Shown: in pieces, positions 10,357 through 23,579 of the stretch | Layout: each line of letters opens with the position of its first letter | How positions within the stretch are numbered: the stretch's first letter is position 1 | NCBI GenBank assembly: GCA_002104895.1 | Contig: MCFG01000586.1 | Span: 1 to 26,583 of the forward strand | Source: Anaeromyces robustus | Taxonomy: Eukaryota > Neocallimastigomycota > Neocallimastigomycetes > Neocallimastigales > Neocallimastigaceae | Direction: 5' to 3' | DNA length: 26,583 bases | The notes under the pieces: generated by a model | Seen by the model: the letters and a program-made list of their open reading frames with translations, nothing else | Told to the model about the DNA's origin: nothing | Databases searched by the model: none | Position numbers and translations under genes: made by a program

Positions 10357-11356
10357 TTAATTTTGAAATAATCATAACTATAAATATATAATATATATAT
10401 ATCCTTTATTTCTTATATATATATATATAATAATAATAGTTGTGTTAAATAAAGTAAAAGTGTATTTTTATTTTTATTATTATTTTATATATATATTATA
10501 TATTTGTTTTTTATTTTTAAATATCTTTTTTTTTTTTAAAAAAAAACTAAAAAAAAAGAAAATAATAAATTTTTTTTATTTTTTTTGAATTATTTTATAT
10601 TGTATAAAATATATTAATAATTTATGAATAATACATATACTTTTTAATAAAAAATTTTTTTTTTATCCAATTCAAATTTTTAACACAAAAAAAAAAAAAT
10701 AATCAAAATATAATTAAAAAAATTATAATAATAAAATCATCCAATACCCAATACACCACCAACTTTTTTTTATATATTATTTTTGGTTTTGGTTTAATAA
10801 TAAGTTAGTAATTATATTAAAAATCAAAAAAAAAAAAAAAAAAACTGATGATTTCTTTTACTTATTATTTTTTTTTTTATAATTATTATTTATTTTTATT
10901 TTTATTTTTTTTTTTTTTAAAAAATATTTATTTTTTAATATTTGCAAAATAAAATAACATACATATATATATTTATTCTTTTTTTTTTTTTTTTTATTTT
11001 TTTTTCTTTTTTACATTTTTTTTTTAATAATATAAAAAAAATTATAAAAATAAAAATTCTTTTTTATTTATTTTTATTTTTATTTATATTTTTATTTGTA
11101 AATGCTTTTTTTTTTTTTTGGTTAAAATTTACTAAATAAATGTTTGTTTTTTTTTTTTCTTTTATATATATATATTTATTAATTATATATATAATATAAT
11201 ATATATTTTGTTAATTTATATTGTGTGAGATTTATCTTTATATATATATATTTTTTTTATTAATTTCTACTGATACTAATGATGATGATGATTGTTTTAT
11301 TTTATTTTATTTTATTTTCTTCTACTGATTTATTATTAATTTTATGATTAATTGAT
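10262..11356. other. intergenic region upstream of the hevein-type gene
   Basis: This holds the promoter side of the hevein-type gene (start at 10261, minus) and the 3' flank of CAND1 (stop at 11357, minus). It contains an (ATT)n run at about 10325-10357, T and A homopolymers, and one complex GT-rich box listed separately. No coding segment is seen; the open frame near 10942-11139 is a Phe/Ile/Leu by-product of T tracts. Confidence 0.7.
10741..10763 (-). promoter_or_regulatory. GT-rich box, possible G-box element
   Basis: On the minus strand this reads GTTGGTGGTGTATTGGGTAT followed by TGG, a G/T-only island in otherwise A/T-only DNA. GT-rich G-boxes bound by the zinc-finger factor GBF are established elements of Dictyostelium developmental promoters. 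The match is by composition rather than to an exact consensus, so binding is inferred. It lies about 480-500 bases upstream of the hevein-type gene. Confidence 0.35.
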
Positions 11357-11732
11357 TTATTTATCACTGGTTTCCATTTCAACAACAAGTTGTTGGAAGA
11401 CATCAATATATTTAAATTCTGATGATTTTATACTCTTAAAGAAAAGGTTAAATTTAGAATAATTGGCTATTTTTAATTCAATTAGGAATAATAATATATA
11501 ATATATAATATATAATAATAATATATAATATATAATAATTAATAATAATATATAATAATATATAATAATATATAATATATAATAATTTAATAATTAATAA
11601 TTAATAATTAATAATAATTATATATAATAAATTTAATAATTTAATAATTTTATAATAAAAATTTTTTTATTTATATTATTTTATTTTTTATTTAATATTA
11701 AAATATCTATAATATCTATTATATCTATTATA

Positions 11733-11769
<37 letters not shown>

Positions 11770-12869
11770 CTTTTTTCTTTACCTGAATCGGCTAAGTTAT
11801 TGAGTTTAATAATAGTTCTAAGAGTACTACGAATTAATTCCATATGTTTATCTTTTTCTTGTTTAACATCTGATTTTTTAGTCTTTTTATTAAGAGTTTC
11901 TTGTAATGGATCAACCATATCTTCTAATTTTTGAGAAACAATATTTGGTGCAATAATACATAATTTTTGAATAATTAAATGGGAAAGAATTCTAATTTCA
12001 TTATTTGGATCTCTAAGACCAGCTAATACATATTTAATGAATACATTAAGATCAAGGTAATTTGGACGGTTATTTAATAATGTGTACATACAATCAAATG
12101 CACTCTGTTTATATGAAATAATTATATTATATATTTTAATATGAATTCATATTATTTTTAAATTGAATAAAATAAAATGAAATAAAATAAAAAGAAGAAT
12201 AAAAAATTATAAAATTAATAATAATAAATAATAATAAATAATAATAAATAATAATAAATAATTATATATGATATAATATTTTTATATTATATTATATTAT
12301 ATTATATTATATTATATAATTATTATTATTATTATTTTTTTTAATTAATTATATATAAATAAATATTTTATTATATATATTATATTATTATATTATATTG
12401 TATATACGTATTTTATTATATATAAATATTTATTTATATATAAATGTATATTTATTTATAATATATCTATATTTTATAATAAATTTTATTATTATTATTT
12501 TTATTATTATTATTTTTATTATTTTTATTATTACCTTTCTAATTTCTAAACCATCATCAACTTGATGTTTAAATGGACCCATTTCAACGGTATGAATTAA
12601 TTCAGTATTAATATTAGTTTGTTCATATAATAATGGAAGTAAATCTGAAATACAATCACGAATTAAGTCTGGTTTGTTGTAAGCAGCAGAATTCAAAGCA
12701 GATAATGAAATTCTACGAAGTTCCTGTTTATTATTTATTTATTTATTTTTTTTTTTGTTTATTTGTTTGTTTTTTTTTTTTTTTTTTTTTACCATTTAAA
12801 TATATATATATGAATTATAATTATAATATTTTAATTTAATAATATATTTATATAATAAAATTTTTTATG

Positions 12870-12911
<42 letters not shown>

Positions 12912-15332
12912 AAAATTATAATAAAAATTATAATTAAAAAATTAAAATTATTATATCCAAAACTATTTCTAATAATTAATATTTAAATTTAATTAATTAA
13001 TATTTACAAGATCTGGATCACCAATTAATTTTAAGAAATCAAATATCATAGTTTGTAATATTTCATCATACTTTGGATTCTTTTTTTCAGTAAAAGTATA
13101 TCTTATAGCAGTAATAACTGTTGAACGAATAGTATTGTTTGTAGAATTGATACGATTCTATGATTAAAAGAATATTAAAATATTTTTAATTATAATAATT
13201 ATGATAAAAAGAAGAAGATAAAAAAATTTATAGATAAATAATTAAAATTAATTAATTAATAAATAATATTAAATTTGTTAATAAATTAATTGTATTATAT
13301 ATATATATATTATATTTTTCATTATATATATATATATATTTTTTTTTTTTTATATACATATATTATATATTATATTTACTTGTAAATCTGGTAAAAGAAT
13401 GGATGGTGAACTTAAACTGAATTTACCAATACATTCAGCAATAATACTTTTAATATTATTTTCGGTAGCATTTTCACATAAATTAAATAATAAATTCCAA
13501 ATTTCTTGAATATATGGGAATTCTTGACCATTCTTTAATTCATCACTCTTAATATATTTATTAATAGTTTCCTTTAAAGCTAATAATACGTAACGTTTAT
13601 CGGTAGCATTATTAATACAATCGACTAAATATGGAACATAAACCTTAATATTACCTAAAGCAATATTACCAAGGGCAAAAGCAGCTGCATGTTTTCTTTC
13701 ATCATTCTCTGAAGAGAAAAGATTATTGATATTAATATGAACATCTTTATAATAATTATATAAATCAATCTTACTACCAATTTCACCAAGACATAATAAA
13801 GATAAATAAACAAGATTATCTTTACTATTAGGATCATTAATACATTTAACAAAGTTTTCAGTTAAATCTGGACATTCATTAATATTATTAATACAAATAA
13901 CAGCAATACATGTAGCTAAAACAGAATAGGATTGTTTGGTCATCTTATCATCATTAAGTTTATTATTTGAAATATTCTTAATTAATTGAGAATAGAATTT
14001 TCTGTTTTCTTCTGGATTATCAACAGAAGAAATAGCTCTAACGGTATTTAAAAGAGCTTCTTGACCATGACCACTATCAACCACATTACAATTTAATTTA
14101 ATAATATTACAAATAATATCTTTAATACTTTCATTATTTTCAATATAGACTCTATTACAATTTTCTATGATAGAGGTTAAACAATTAAGAGAATCTGGAA
14201 GAATATGTAAATCTGATTCAATATTAGAAAAGATATGTTTAACTTCCATCATAACTAAATGATAAAGTTCATAAGAAAGCTTATCCTTATATTTATCCAT
14301 AACAGATTTTAAATATTTTAAACTAACAACACGATATTGACGTTGAGATTGATGTAATAAATTTGTAGATTCTATAATAGTATCAGATATAATAGAAGTT
14401 AAATTAATACCTCTAGCTTGATCATTATCAATAACTAATAAAGGTGATTTAATAACTCTATTTAATGTTTTTAATGTAGCAATTCTAGTTAATTCATTTC
14501 TTAAACGTTCAAGGATAATTGGTAAAGCTCTTGTATTTAATTCATCAGCTGAAATTTGATCACCAACATGATCTAATAATACACCTAAACATATAATACA
14601 ATTTTCTTTAACTTCTTTATCAGAATCAGAAATACTTAAATGATCCATAATAATATTATAAATGGAATTAAAGTAAATTGAATAGGATTCATCCACAGCG
14701 GAAATATCATAAGTTTTAGTTTCCTTATTGTAAGTTATTGGTCTTAAGAAAACAATTAATTTTGATAAGATAACAAATGATTCACAGGTAATCTTATAGA
14801 AACTATCATTAGCAGATTTTTCTAAAATTCCAATAATTGTTTCATAATATTTTGATAATTCATCTGGAGTATGACCGTTGAAAAGTTCTTTTATGAATGA
14901 TAAAGCTTCAAGTTTTAAATTAGAAGAAATTAAATTTCTTCCATTACCAATAAGTTGTGGAGTAACAAAAATTTGTTCAATTGAAGAAATAAATGAATCA
15001 AGGTAATCACTTAAATTACATTTAGCTTTTAACATTTCATTTAATAATTCATAGATAATTTGACGTGATGTAATTGCCTTTGTACTAATTTGTCTTGATA
15101 AAATTTTACAAATAGTATCAACTAAATTATATAATTGTTCTTTTGGGTTGCTTTAATATAAAAATAATTGAATATAAATATTTTGATTTGATATTATAAG
15201 ATAATAGTATTATATATATATATATATAATTAAAATTAATAGAATAGATTATAAAATAATATATAATAATAGATAATTATTAAATGAATAAATAAATAAA
15301 GAAATATGAATAATATTAATAAATATATATAA

Positions 15333-15399
<67 letters not shown>

Positions 15400-15989
15400 A
15401 TATGAATAATATTAATAAATATATATAATAAATAAAAAAATATGAATAATATTAATAAATATATATATATAATAAATAAATATATAATATAATATAAAGT
15501 GTAATATTAAATAATAAAATTATGATAGTATAATATGGTATAATACATATAAAATGTAATTCATTAAATATATAATTATTAATTAATCTTACTTTTGATA
15601 ATCCATTTCATTCTTTGATAATTCGTATGTATCATAAGCATTTGTTTTTTTAACTAAAATGATAAGGGTATTTAAAATTTCAACATATACAGAATCTTCT
15701 CTTTCATTAAGACGATTAATAAGAATTGGAGCAATTTCATTATAATACTTTGGTAAAGATTCTGGTTTTGTTTGAATTAAAGTAGCAATTAATTTTGCTG
15801 AAGCACAACGTACCTTCCAACTGACATCGTCATCATCAGAATATTCAAGTTCACTAATGCTAATATATAAATTATTAAATATTTATTTGTTTATAAAAGA
15901 CATTTATATATATTAAATATATATATACATAATAATAATAAAAAATTATATATTAAATATTAGAATTCAATTTAATTATTATAATTAAT

Positions 15990-16049
<60 letters not shown>

Positions 16050-17824
16050 TATTATTATTATTATTCTTACTCATCAAATTCATCGCCACTATCATAAAAT
16101 TCATTTTCTTCATCATCATTAGATTCATCCATATAATTATTACTGTCAACATCATTCTCTTCAACATAATTTGGATCATATTTAACTAATTCGTTTGAAA
16201 GATTAACAACTTCATTAAGCTTTTCGGTAATTGGTATTGGACAACGAATTGCGAGTGTTTCAATAGTCTTTAAATTTTAAAATATATTAAAAAATATTTT
16301 TATAAATTAAAATTAAGAGAATGATTTTATTATATCTAATTTTTATGTTTTTATGTTTTTATTTTTATTTTTTTTTTTTCTGTATTATTTTTATTTTTAT
16401 AAATAAAATATTATAAATACCTTAATACAAGTTTCACTTAGTTCAGCATCATTATTTTTAGAATACTTTAATAAGTATGGGAATAAAGTATTAATATGTG
16501 GTTCGAAGAAAGATGAATTTGAACGACTGTAAATTACATAAATTATTATAATAATAATAATGATAATAATAATAATAATATAAAAATAAGAAAATTAATT
16601 TAAATATTAAAGAAAAATATTATAAATATAATTGTCTTATTATATATTATTTTTATATTTTTATATATTTATTTATTTTTAACTATAAGAATCAAAATTC
16701 ATACCATAATGTTCCAATACATGAAATTAATGATTTTAAATAATCAATATCACTGGTTTTATTTAATTCGTTACAGATAAATGAAATCATACCATTGAAC
16801 ATTTCATTAGACATTACTGTAGCTAGACTACCAATAGCGTTGTTAGCTCTTTTACAAATAGCTAATCTAGTGTTATTTAATAATTTCTTTAAAGTATTTT
16901 GAATTGATTCTAATACTTCTGGTTTATTTAATAATACATATCCGAATTTACTTAATAAATCAGAAAGAATATCTAACGTATCAAGTTGAATCATATGACC
17001 ATCCTTTAATTTTATTTAATAAGAATAATAAATATTTTTATCGTATTTTATAATATATATTTTATATATTAACAATTAATATTATAGAAATAGAAAATGT
17101 ATATATATTTTATAATAAAAACAATTTAATAATTACATCGTCGTTAAGTTGTTGAAGTATTTTTGGAACAATTTGATCGATTATACTTGTTGAAATTGGT
17201 GAATTAATTGGAAGTTCAGCAATAATCATTTTTAAACTAATTCCAGCAATATCTCTATGTTCTTCTGTATCACTAATTAATAATGAACATAAATGATTTG
17301 CAACTTTAACTTGTTGTTCCATAGATAAATTTTTCATAACCTTTCCTAAGCTTTATTTATTATATTATATTATATTATATATTATTAAAAAAAAAATAAT
17401 TAACAAAATAGTACTATTTATAAAAATGTATATATATTCTTTATTTTTAAAATCTCGTAGATAGAAAAAAGAAAAAAAAAAGATATATATACCATTTTGC
17501 AGTAATATTTTGAACTTCACTATTTTTATCAGTTAAAGATTTTAACAAAGATTTGACCATTTCTTTTTCAATTTGGGATGAAATACTAACCTTTGGGTAT
17601 TTTTCTAATTCATTTAAAAGATCATTAATGGCCATAAATCTAATATCATTATCTTCATTAGTCATCTGTAGTAAGCATTAATAAATATATATATTTTTAG
17701 AATTAAATTACATTTTTTAAAAAGATATTAAATATATATATTTATATATTATAAAATAATGTATATTATATACCTTGGTTAATAAACCAGAGACTGTATT
17801 GGAAAATACATCAGACATAGACAT
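11357..17824 (-). CDS. cand1: CAND1, cullin-associated NEDD8-dissociated protein 1 (12 exons)
   Basis: Exons in coding order: 17824-17774, 17665-17493, 17350-17137, 17003-16705, 16526-16421, 16267-16071, 15859-15593, 15150-13380, 13157-13008, 12723-12535, 12104-11783, 11466-11357. They sum to 3849 bases (1282 residues plus stop), every junction is GT..AG and all phases agree; human CAND1 has 1230. Landmarks are [11 protein letters not shown] near the N-terminus, an acidic loop (about 324-361) followed by [25 protein letters not shown], and [18 protein letters not shown] (about 1122-1139). The whole chain is HEAT-type helices with the conserved TIP120 region near the end. CAND1 binds unneddylated cullin-RBX1 and exchanges substrate-receptor modules of cullin-RING ubiquitin ligases. 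Eleven introns are many for Dictyostelium; those over 300 bases (7, 10, 11) hold only A/T repeats. AATAAA overlaps the stop. Codon 3 is a second possible ATG (MSMSDVFS). The identification is secure; the start choice is slightly uncertain. Confidence 0.95.
15305..15480. repeat. minisatellite and (AAAT)n run in CAND1 intron 7
   Basis: A unit of about 36-40 bases beginning TATGAATAATATTAATAAAT occurs three times (near 15305, 15401 and 15441). The first two copies are separated by about fifteen AAAT tetramers. All of it lies within the 442-base intron 15151-15592. Confidence 0.8.
15990..16065. repeat. (TAA)n-(TTA)n inverted microsatellite in CAND1 intron 6
   Basis: About twenty TAA units are followed directly by about five TTA units, which are mutually complementary. 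On the coding strand the TAA/TTA junction begins only a few bases after the intron's 5' splice site (16070), so the transcript could form a hairpin beside the donor. Confidence 0.85.
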
Positions 17825-17964
17825 TTTAATATATAATTCTTTATGTATATAACTAAAACAATACCCTAAACATTTAATATAAATATAATTTTATGTATAA
17901 AATTTTAGCACACAAACATATAATAATAATTATTTATAAATATATAAACATATATATATAAACT

Positions 17965-17998
<34 letters not shown>

Positions 17999-18417
17999 AT
18001 TAATTTTTATTATTAATTATATATATTTATTTATTCTTTTAAAAAATAAACAAAATTCTGACAATAATAATTACAATAAATAATAATATATAAATAAATT
18101 TCTTAAAAAAAAAGAAAAAAAAAAAAAACAATAATAAAATAAAATATAAAAATACTTGAAAATTATTTATGAACTACTCAAAAATAGAACAAAATAGAAT
18201 AAATTAAATTTCGAAATTACATTAAAAAAAAAAAAAAAAACAAATCACATAAATTCAGAATTTATATATAATGATAAACCAAAAAAAAAAAAGAAATTAT
18301 TTACGTTAATTTATTATTATCTCTTTATTATCATTACTATTTTCTACTTTTTATTTTTATTTTTATTTTTTTTTTTTTGTTATTTTTTATTTTATTTTTA
18401 GTTTATTGTAAATAAAG

Positions 18418-18445
18418 CAATACTATTTTATTTATAAAAGTATTG
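18418..18445. repeat. imperfect inverted repeat
   Basis: CAATAC-TA-TTTTAT and ATAAAAGTATTG form a 12-bp inverted repeat around TT with a two-base bulge. It lies about 600 bases upstream of the CAND1 start. A factor-binding palindrome is possible; chance in A/T-rich DNA is also possible. Confidence 0.4.
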
Positions 18446-19017
18446 TTACATTATAAATTATAAACTGTACCTTTTTATAAAACCTTGTTTAATATTTGTT
18501 CTAACTTTTATATAATTTTCCTTTTTATTAAGTATTTTAATTTTTATTTACAAAATTTCTTTTTTAATATAATACAAGTTCCAATTCTCTCATATATATA
18601 CTATTTTTGTATATATACTTTTACTATATATATTTTTTTTTCTTTATTTTTGTGACTAAGCAAAAAAATGAAAAGTAAAAAAAAAGAAAAATTATTTCTT
18701 TCCTATTTTATTTAATTATTATTATTATTTTATTTTATTTTATTTTATTTAATTATTAATATTTTAATATATTTCATAATTAAATAATATATGATTCGGT
18801 ATATAATTAATTATATTAAAAATCAAATTAACCAATATCATAATTAATTCATATCCTTTATTAATTTATTAATCATAATAAATACTTTTTTAAATTAATA
18901 TTAATATATAATATAGTCATAAAAGAAATAATACTATAACATAATATAACATAATATAACATAACATATAAAATATAAAAATAAATAGTTTTTTTTTATT
19001 TTTTTTTTTTATTTTTA

Positions 19018-19048
<31 letters not shown>

Positions 19049-19227
19049 TATATTTAACAATATTTATATTCATTATAAATAATAATTAGACATATAAATA
19101 TAATTAAATAGATAATTATAGAGTATAGAATATTTATTAGTCAATATTTCTAATGACTAATTTAGTTAGAATACATATATAATGATAAAAAATAAATAAG
19201 GTAGATTATATTAAAATAAAATATATA

Positions 19228-19278
<51 letters not shown>
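19228..19278. repeat. (TAA)n microsatellite
   Basis: About seventeen uninterrupted TAA units in intergenic sequence, followed by a more complex stretch. Confidence 0.9.
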
Positions 19279-19282
<4 letters not shown>

Positions 19283-21157
19283 CCAAAAGAACAGTTTTTC
19301 AAATAAAGAAAGCTTATTTCGACGATTATTTTTACTATTTTAAATTATAATAAGAAATGGAGTATCATATATTTAATAAAAATATTCTGTGTTTAATTTT
19401 ACTAAAAAAAATTTATTGATATATGAAATTATTAACATAAACTTTTTAAAAAAGCTGTGAAATTAATATAATTCTTTTAAAATGTTTGAATGATACGATA
19501 TGTTGATATATCTTCTCTTATTTATAATTTTAAAAAAAAAAAATAAAGTAATGTTTAATCAAAATTGGATTTATATTGGTATTATTAATAAAGGTAATAA
19601 TAACAGTAATATTATTGCTTAAAATAAAAAATTATATTTCTTATCATTTAGTTATTTTTATATGCTTTTATTACGATATAAAATATTCTTTTATATTTTG
19701 AAAAAACCATGTAAATTTTAATTCTTTTATATTTCTTTACTATTATTTTTAAGGTCAAAATCAATTTTTTTTAGATATCTTTATGCATAATCTTAAAAGG
19801 AAAAAAAAAGTTATTTATTATTTTTCAATAAGAAATATATTTATAATTTTTTAATATATATATAAAGCGTTTATGTACAATTTTTTTTTTTTGACAAGAT
19901 ATTAAAATAATACTTAACCTCTTACCCCAACAAATTCAATTTATTATATCTTACATACAATATATAATTTTGACATATTTTTTTAAATAATTAATCTTAA
20001 TAAATCTTTTTTCATCATAAATTAATTGATATTTAATAAATTATTATTAATAATAACTAGAATTATTTTTTAAATCAGTTAATAATAAAATTTTAAATTA
20101 TACTCATTATTATTAAATATTTTATAAATATTACATTTAATGACTTGTCTTAATATTATTTCAAAAGTTTGTTTTTTTTTATAACTTTAATATTAATTAA
20201 TAGAATATTAATCAAACAATACTTTTTTTGGAAAAATTTATTATACATCTTCAAAAAAAAAAAAAAAAATTTTTTTTTATTAAAAAAAAAAAGTTTAAAT
20301 GATACATAAAACATAATGCTTCACATATATAAACATTAAATTGTAATATATTGAATTTAAATTAAATAATTAATACTGTTATATAATAATTTATTAATAA
20401 TAATTTATTTATAATAAATAATAAAATAATAAATAATAAAAATAAATAATAAAAATAATACATCTTATCTTTTAATTTATTTTATTTCATTTTTTATTTT
20501 TTATTTTTTATTTTTTCATTTTATTTTATTTTTTATCAATTATAATTAAATTAAAATATATATAAATTAATATAAATTGAATATTAATTTATATATAAAA
20601 AAAATATTTAAAAAAACAAATAAAAAACATAAATTTTAATATAAAATAAATATATTGAAGAATTAAATAAATAAAATAAATAAAAAAATAAATAAATAAA
20701 TAATTATTTTTATTTAGCCTCTGTTATTTTTCTTTAAACTTTAGTTTTAAAAATAATAATAAAAAATAAAGAAAAATAGATTTTAATAATTTTTTTTGTA
20801 TTATTATTATAGAATTACAAAGTAAAAAAGGTATAAAATAGTTTTTTTTTTTTTTTTTTTTTTTAATTTATATTTACTGTAACTTTTAAAAAGAATTGGA
20901 AAAATAATAAATAAATAAATAAAATGTAAATAAGAATATATTAATACAAATGATAATTTTAAAACTCGATGTTTTTCTTTTTTTTTCTTTCTTTTTTTTT
21001 TTTTTTTATTATCAAAATAAAAAATACAAATCAAATAATAATTATAATAACAAGTAAAAGAAATAGATAATTATATAAATGATAGAATGAATATATAATA
21101 TAAGATAAAGTAAAGATAAAAAAAGAAAAACAAAGTTAATTTTGTTTAATAATAAAC

Positions 21158-21183
21158 ACTGTTTTTTATTATTTAGAAACAGT
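21158..21183. repeat. ACTGTTT/AAACAGT inverted repeat upstream of BAR gene
   Basis: Perfect 7-bp arms are separated by 12 bases, and another AAACAGT lies a few bases on. It sits about 170-200 bases upstream of the BAR-gene ATG, in the proximal promoter, so a regulatory palindrome is conceivable. Confidence 0.35.
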
Positions 21184-21353
21184 ATACTAAACAGTAGATA
21201 ATAATATATCGAGTAAAATATGATTAATTAATAATAGAACAAATAAAAATCATTATACATATCATGTTAAATATATAAAATGATATTAATATAATATTTT
21301 TTTGAAAAAAAAAAAAAATTTTTTTCAATAAATATATTAATAATTTAAAACAG

Positions 21354-22566
21354 ATGGAAAAAATTAATACTACTTTCGGTGACCTTGGTTCAAAATGGAA
21401 TCCATTCGCTCAAAGATTAAATAGAGGATTTAATCAAGTTAAACAATATGCCCAAGAAAAAATGGGTAATATCGAAGATATTACTAAATTACCACAAGAA
21501 TATCTTGACCTTGAAGAAGTATTATATTCTACATATATAATTAAATATTATATTCAAATAAATATTATAAATATTATAAATATTATAAATAAATAAAAAT
21601 AAATAAAAATAAATAAAAATAAATAAAAATAAATAAATATATAAATATATAAAATAAATAATGTTATTGATATATATATATATATATATATATTTTTTTA
21701 TTTCTTTCAATTTTAATTTAAATAATAATTAAAGAGTGTTGACAAAATTAGAGAACTTCACGAAACTTTACTTAAGGTTACTAAATGTTATACTCGTACT
21801 ACCCATGATTACGGTATTTATACATATTTTATTTAAATTTATATATATTAAATTTAAATAAATATATTCAAAATTAATATATATAATATTTATAATTAAT
21901 ATCAAAAAGATCAATCTATGAGTGAATCATTCTATGACACTGCCTCCAAAGTTTCCGAAAAAATTTCTTCAAATCCACAAAATCAACCAAGATCCCCAAC
22001 TACTCCAATAAGTCAAGGACATGCTATTTCTAAAGTTTGTTTAGATACTGCTAATTCTATTTTAGCCTCAAAAGATGAAAACGATCCATTCGGTAAATAT
22101 TTAAATCTTTCTTAATAAATAAAAAATAAATAAAATTTAAAATTTTTTATAATTTTTTTGAAATATACCTATATATATTATATAATAATTGTAAATTATA
22201 TTTATTTTTCTTTTATAAATATATTTATATATATATTTATTATAATTGTAAAACTGATAATTCATAAATTAATTGTTAAAAATTGTTAAATTTAAATATT
22301 AATAATTAAAAGGTGTTGCTTTAAAAAAGATTTCAAATTCTTATGAAAAAATTGGTGAAGAAAAAATTAATGAAGTAACTATCGTTTAATTGTTTTTATA
22401 ACAAAATAAAATAAATAATAAAAAAGTATAAAGTAAAAATAATTAAATTTATCAATAAATTAAAATTATATAGGATAATACTATTGTTGAAAGCTTCTGG
22501 AAACCATTCAACACTACTTTAAACAGTTCTATTGCTTTTGCTATGGTACACTAAAATATTAAATCA

Positions 22567-22629
<63 letters not shown>

Positions 22630-23142
22630 TAATGACCTTATTTCTTACAAAATTTATATATATATTTTTTTTTTACTCATTTTGAATATAATTCATCTAA
22701 ATATATATTCACATGTACATATTAATAGAAAGCTAGAAAGAATGTTTCTTCAGCTAGATTAAACTACGATGCATGCAAGCAAAAATTAAAGAATGCTAAA
22801 ATTGAATACGTTGATGAAGTAATATAATTTATTATTATTAATATTATTATAATTATTATTAAAAATAAAAATAAAAAAAAGAATCTAATTAACTATTTTT
22901 ATCATACAATTATTTATTATTAAATAACAAAATGTATTATATAAAATAGGCTCGTACTGAAATGGAAAATGCTGAAGTAATTATTCATTTATTTATTTTA
23001 TTTATCTTTTAAATCATTAAATTTTAAATAAAAATTTGTTAAAATCAGCCTATTAATCCTATTAATTAAAAATAAATTACTAAACTTTTTTTTTTTTTTT
23101 TATGTATCGTATAATAATAACAACAACAACAATAACAATAAC

Positions 23143-23209
<67 letters not shown>

Positions 23210-23579
23210 TAGGGTGAATTTGTTAAGGCTGTTGAAGATGCTATGGCTAAGATGAAAGTTGTTATTGAAAGTGTAAGTTCAAAAATTTTAAGCATTGTAT
23301 AAATTATTATAATTAATTATTTATTTAAATTTATTTCAATAATGCAAACTAATATATATAAATTAAATATATTTAAATACAATAAATATGGATTGGTTTA
23401 TAATAATATAATATTATGTATAGTCTGAACCACTTAAGAATCTTAATGCTTTCATTGAAGCTCAACTTGAATATCACAAGAAATGTTACGAAATTTTATC
23501 TGAATTAAGTCCAGAAATTAATGAATTAGAATTAAATAATGAAGCTATATTAAGAGAAAAAGCTTTAAGCAATCAATAA
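21354..23579 (+). CDS. BAR-domain protein of the Gvp36 type (9 exons)
   Basis: Exons: 21354-21518, 21735-21813, 21910-22092, 22313-22374, 22474-22545, 22729-22818, 22950-22976, 23213-23272, 23424-23579. They join to 894 bases (297 residues plus stop) with GT..AG ends and consistent phases. The N-terminus has an amphipathic stretch, then DITKLPQEYLDLEESVDKI, which strongly resembles the yeast Gvp36 block around LPREYTELE. The middle holds a Ser/Pro-rich insert (QPRSPTTPISQG) and IGEEKINEDNTIV. The C-terminal half is a long coiled coil with SARLNYDACKQKLKNAK and EAQLEYHKKCYEILSEL, typical of BAR dimers. BAR domains sense or make membrane curvature; Gvp36 acts at Golgi vesicles and in endocytosis, so a trafficking role is inferred. 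Exon 7 is only 27 bases. AATAAA (23575-23580) overlaps the stop. ACAG directly before the ATG could be a splice acceptor for an untranslated upstream exon. Confidence 0.88.
22569..22630. repeat. (TAA)n microsatellite in BAR-gene intron 5
   Basis: About twenty TAA units lie inside intron 22546-22728. Confidence 0.9.
23109..23209. repeat. (TAA/CAA)n microsatellite in BAR-gene intron 7
   Basis: CAA units grade into some twenty-five TAA units and run right up to the acceptor TATAG before exon 8. The usual T-rich tract before an acceptor is therefore absent. Confidence 0.88.

Larger units (their letters stand above)
17825..21353. other. 3.5 kb divergent intergenic region
   Basis: This gap lies between the starts of CAND1 (-) and the BAR gene (+), so it contains both promoters. 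A run of about 30 A at 17968-17997 reads as an oligo-T tract upstream of CAND1, as is common in Dictyostelium promoters. Sequence from about 19280 to 20340 is visibly less homopolymeric than the rest, with motifs such as CTTACCCCAAC at 19921, but I find no convincing gene, tRNA or transposon in it. Short frames at 19357 (20 codons) and 19551 (23 codons) are too short to call. A (TAA)n run and two inverted repeats are listed separately. Confidence 0.65.

Noticed and set aside
13655-13852. Minus-strand frame inside CAND1 exon 8
   Set aside because: A shadow in another frame of a well-supported coding exon.
19551-19620. Small plus-strand frame starting MFNQNWIYIGI
   Set aside because: Only 23 codons, with no convincing next exon; could be chance.
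21354-21596. 80-codon reading of BAR exon 1 into the following sequence
   Set aside because: After codon 55 it runs into intron 1 (GTATTATA donor); the spliced frame matches the family, the read-through does not.
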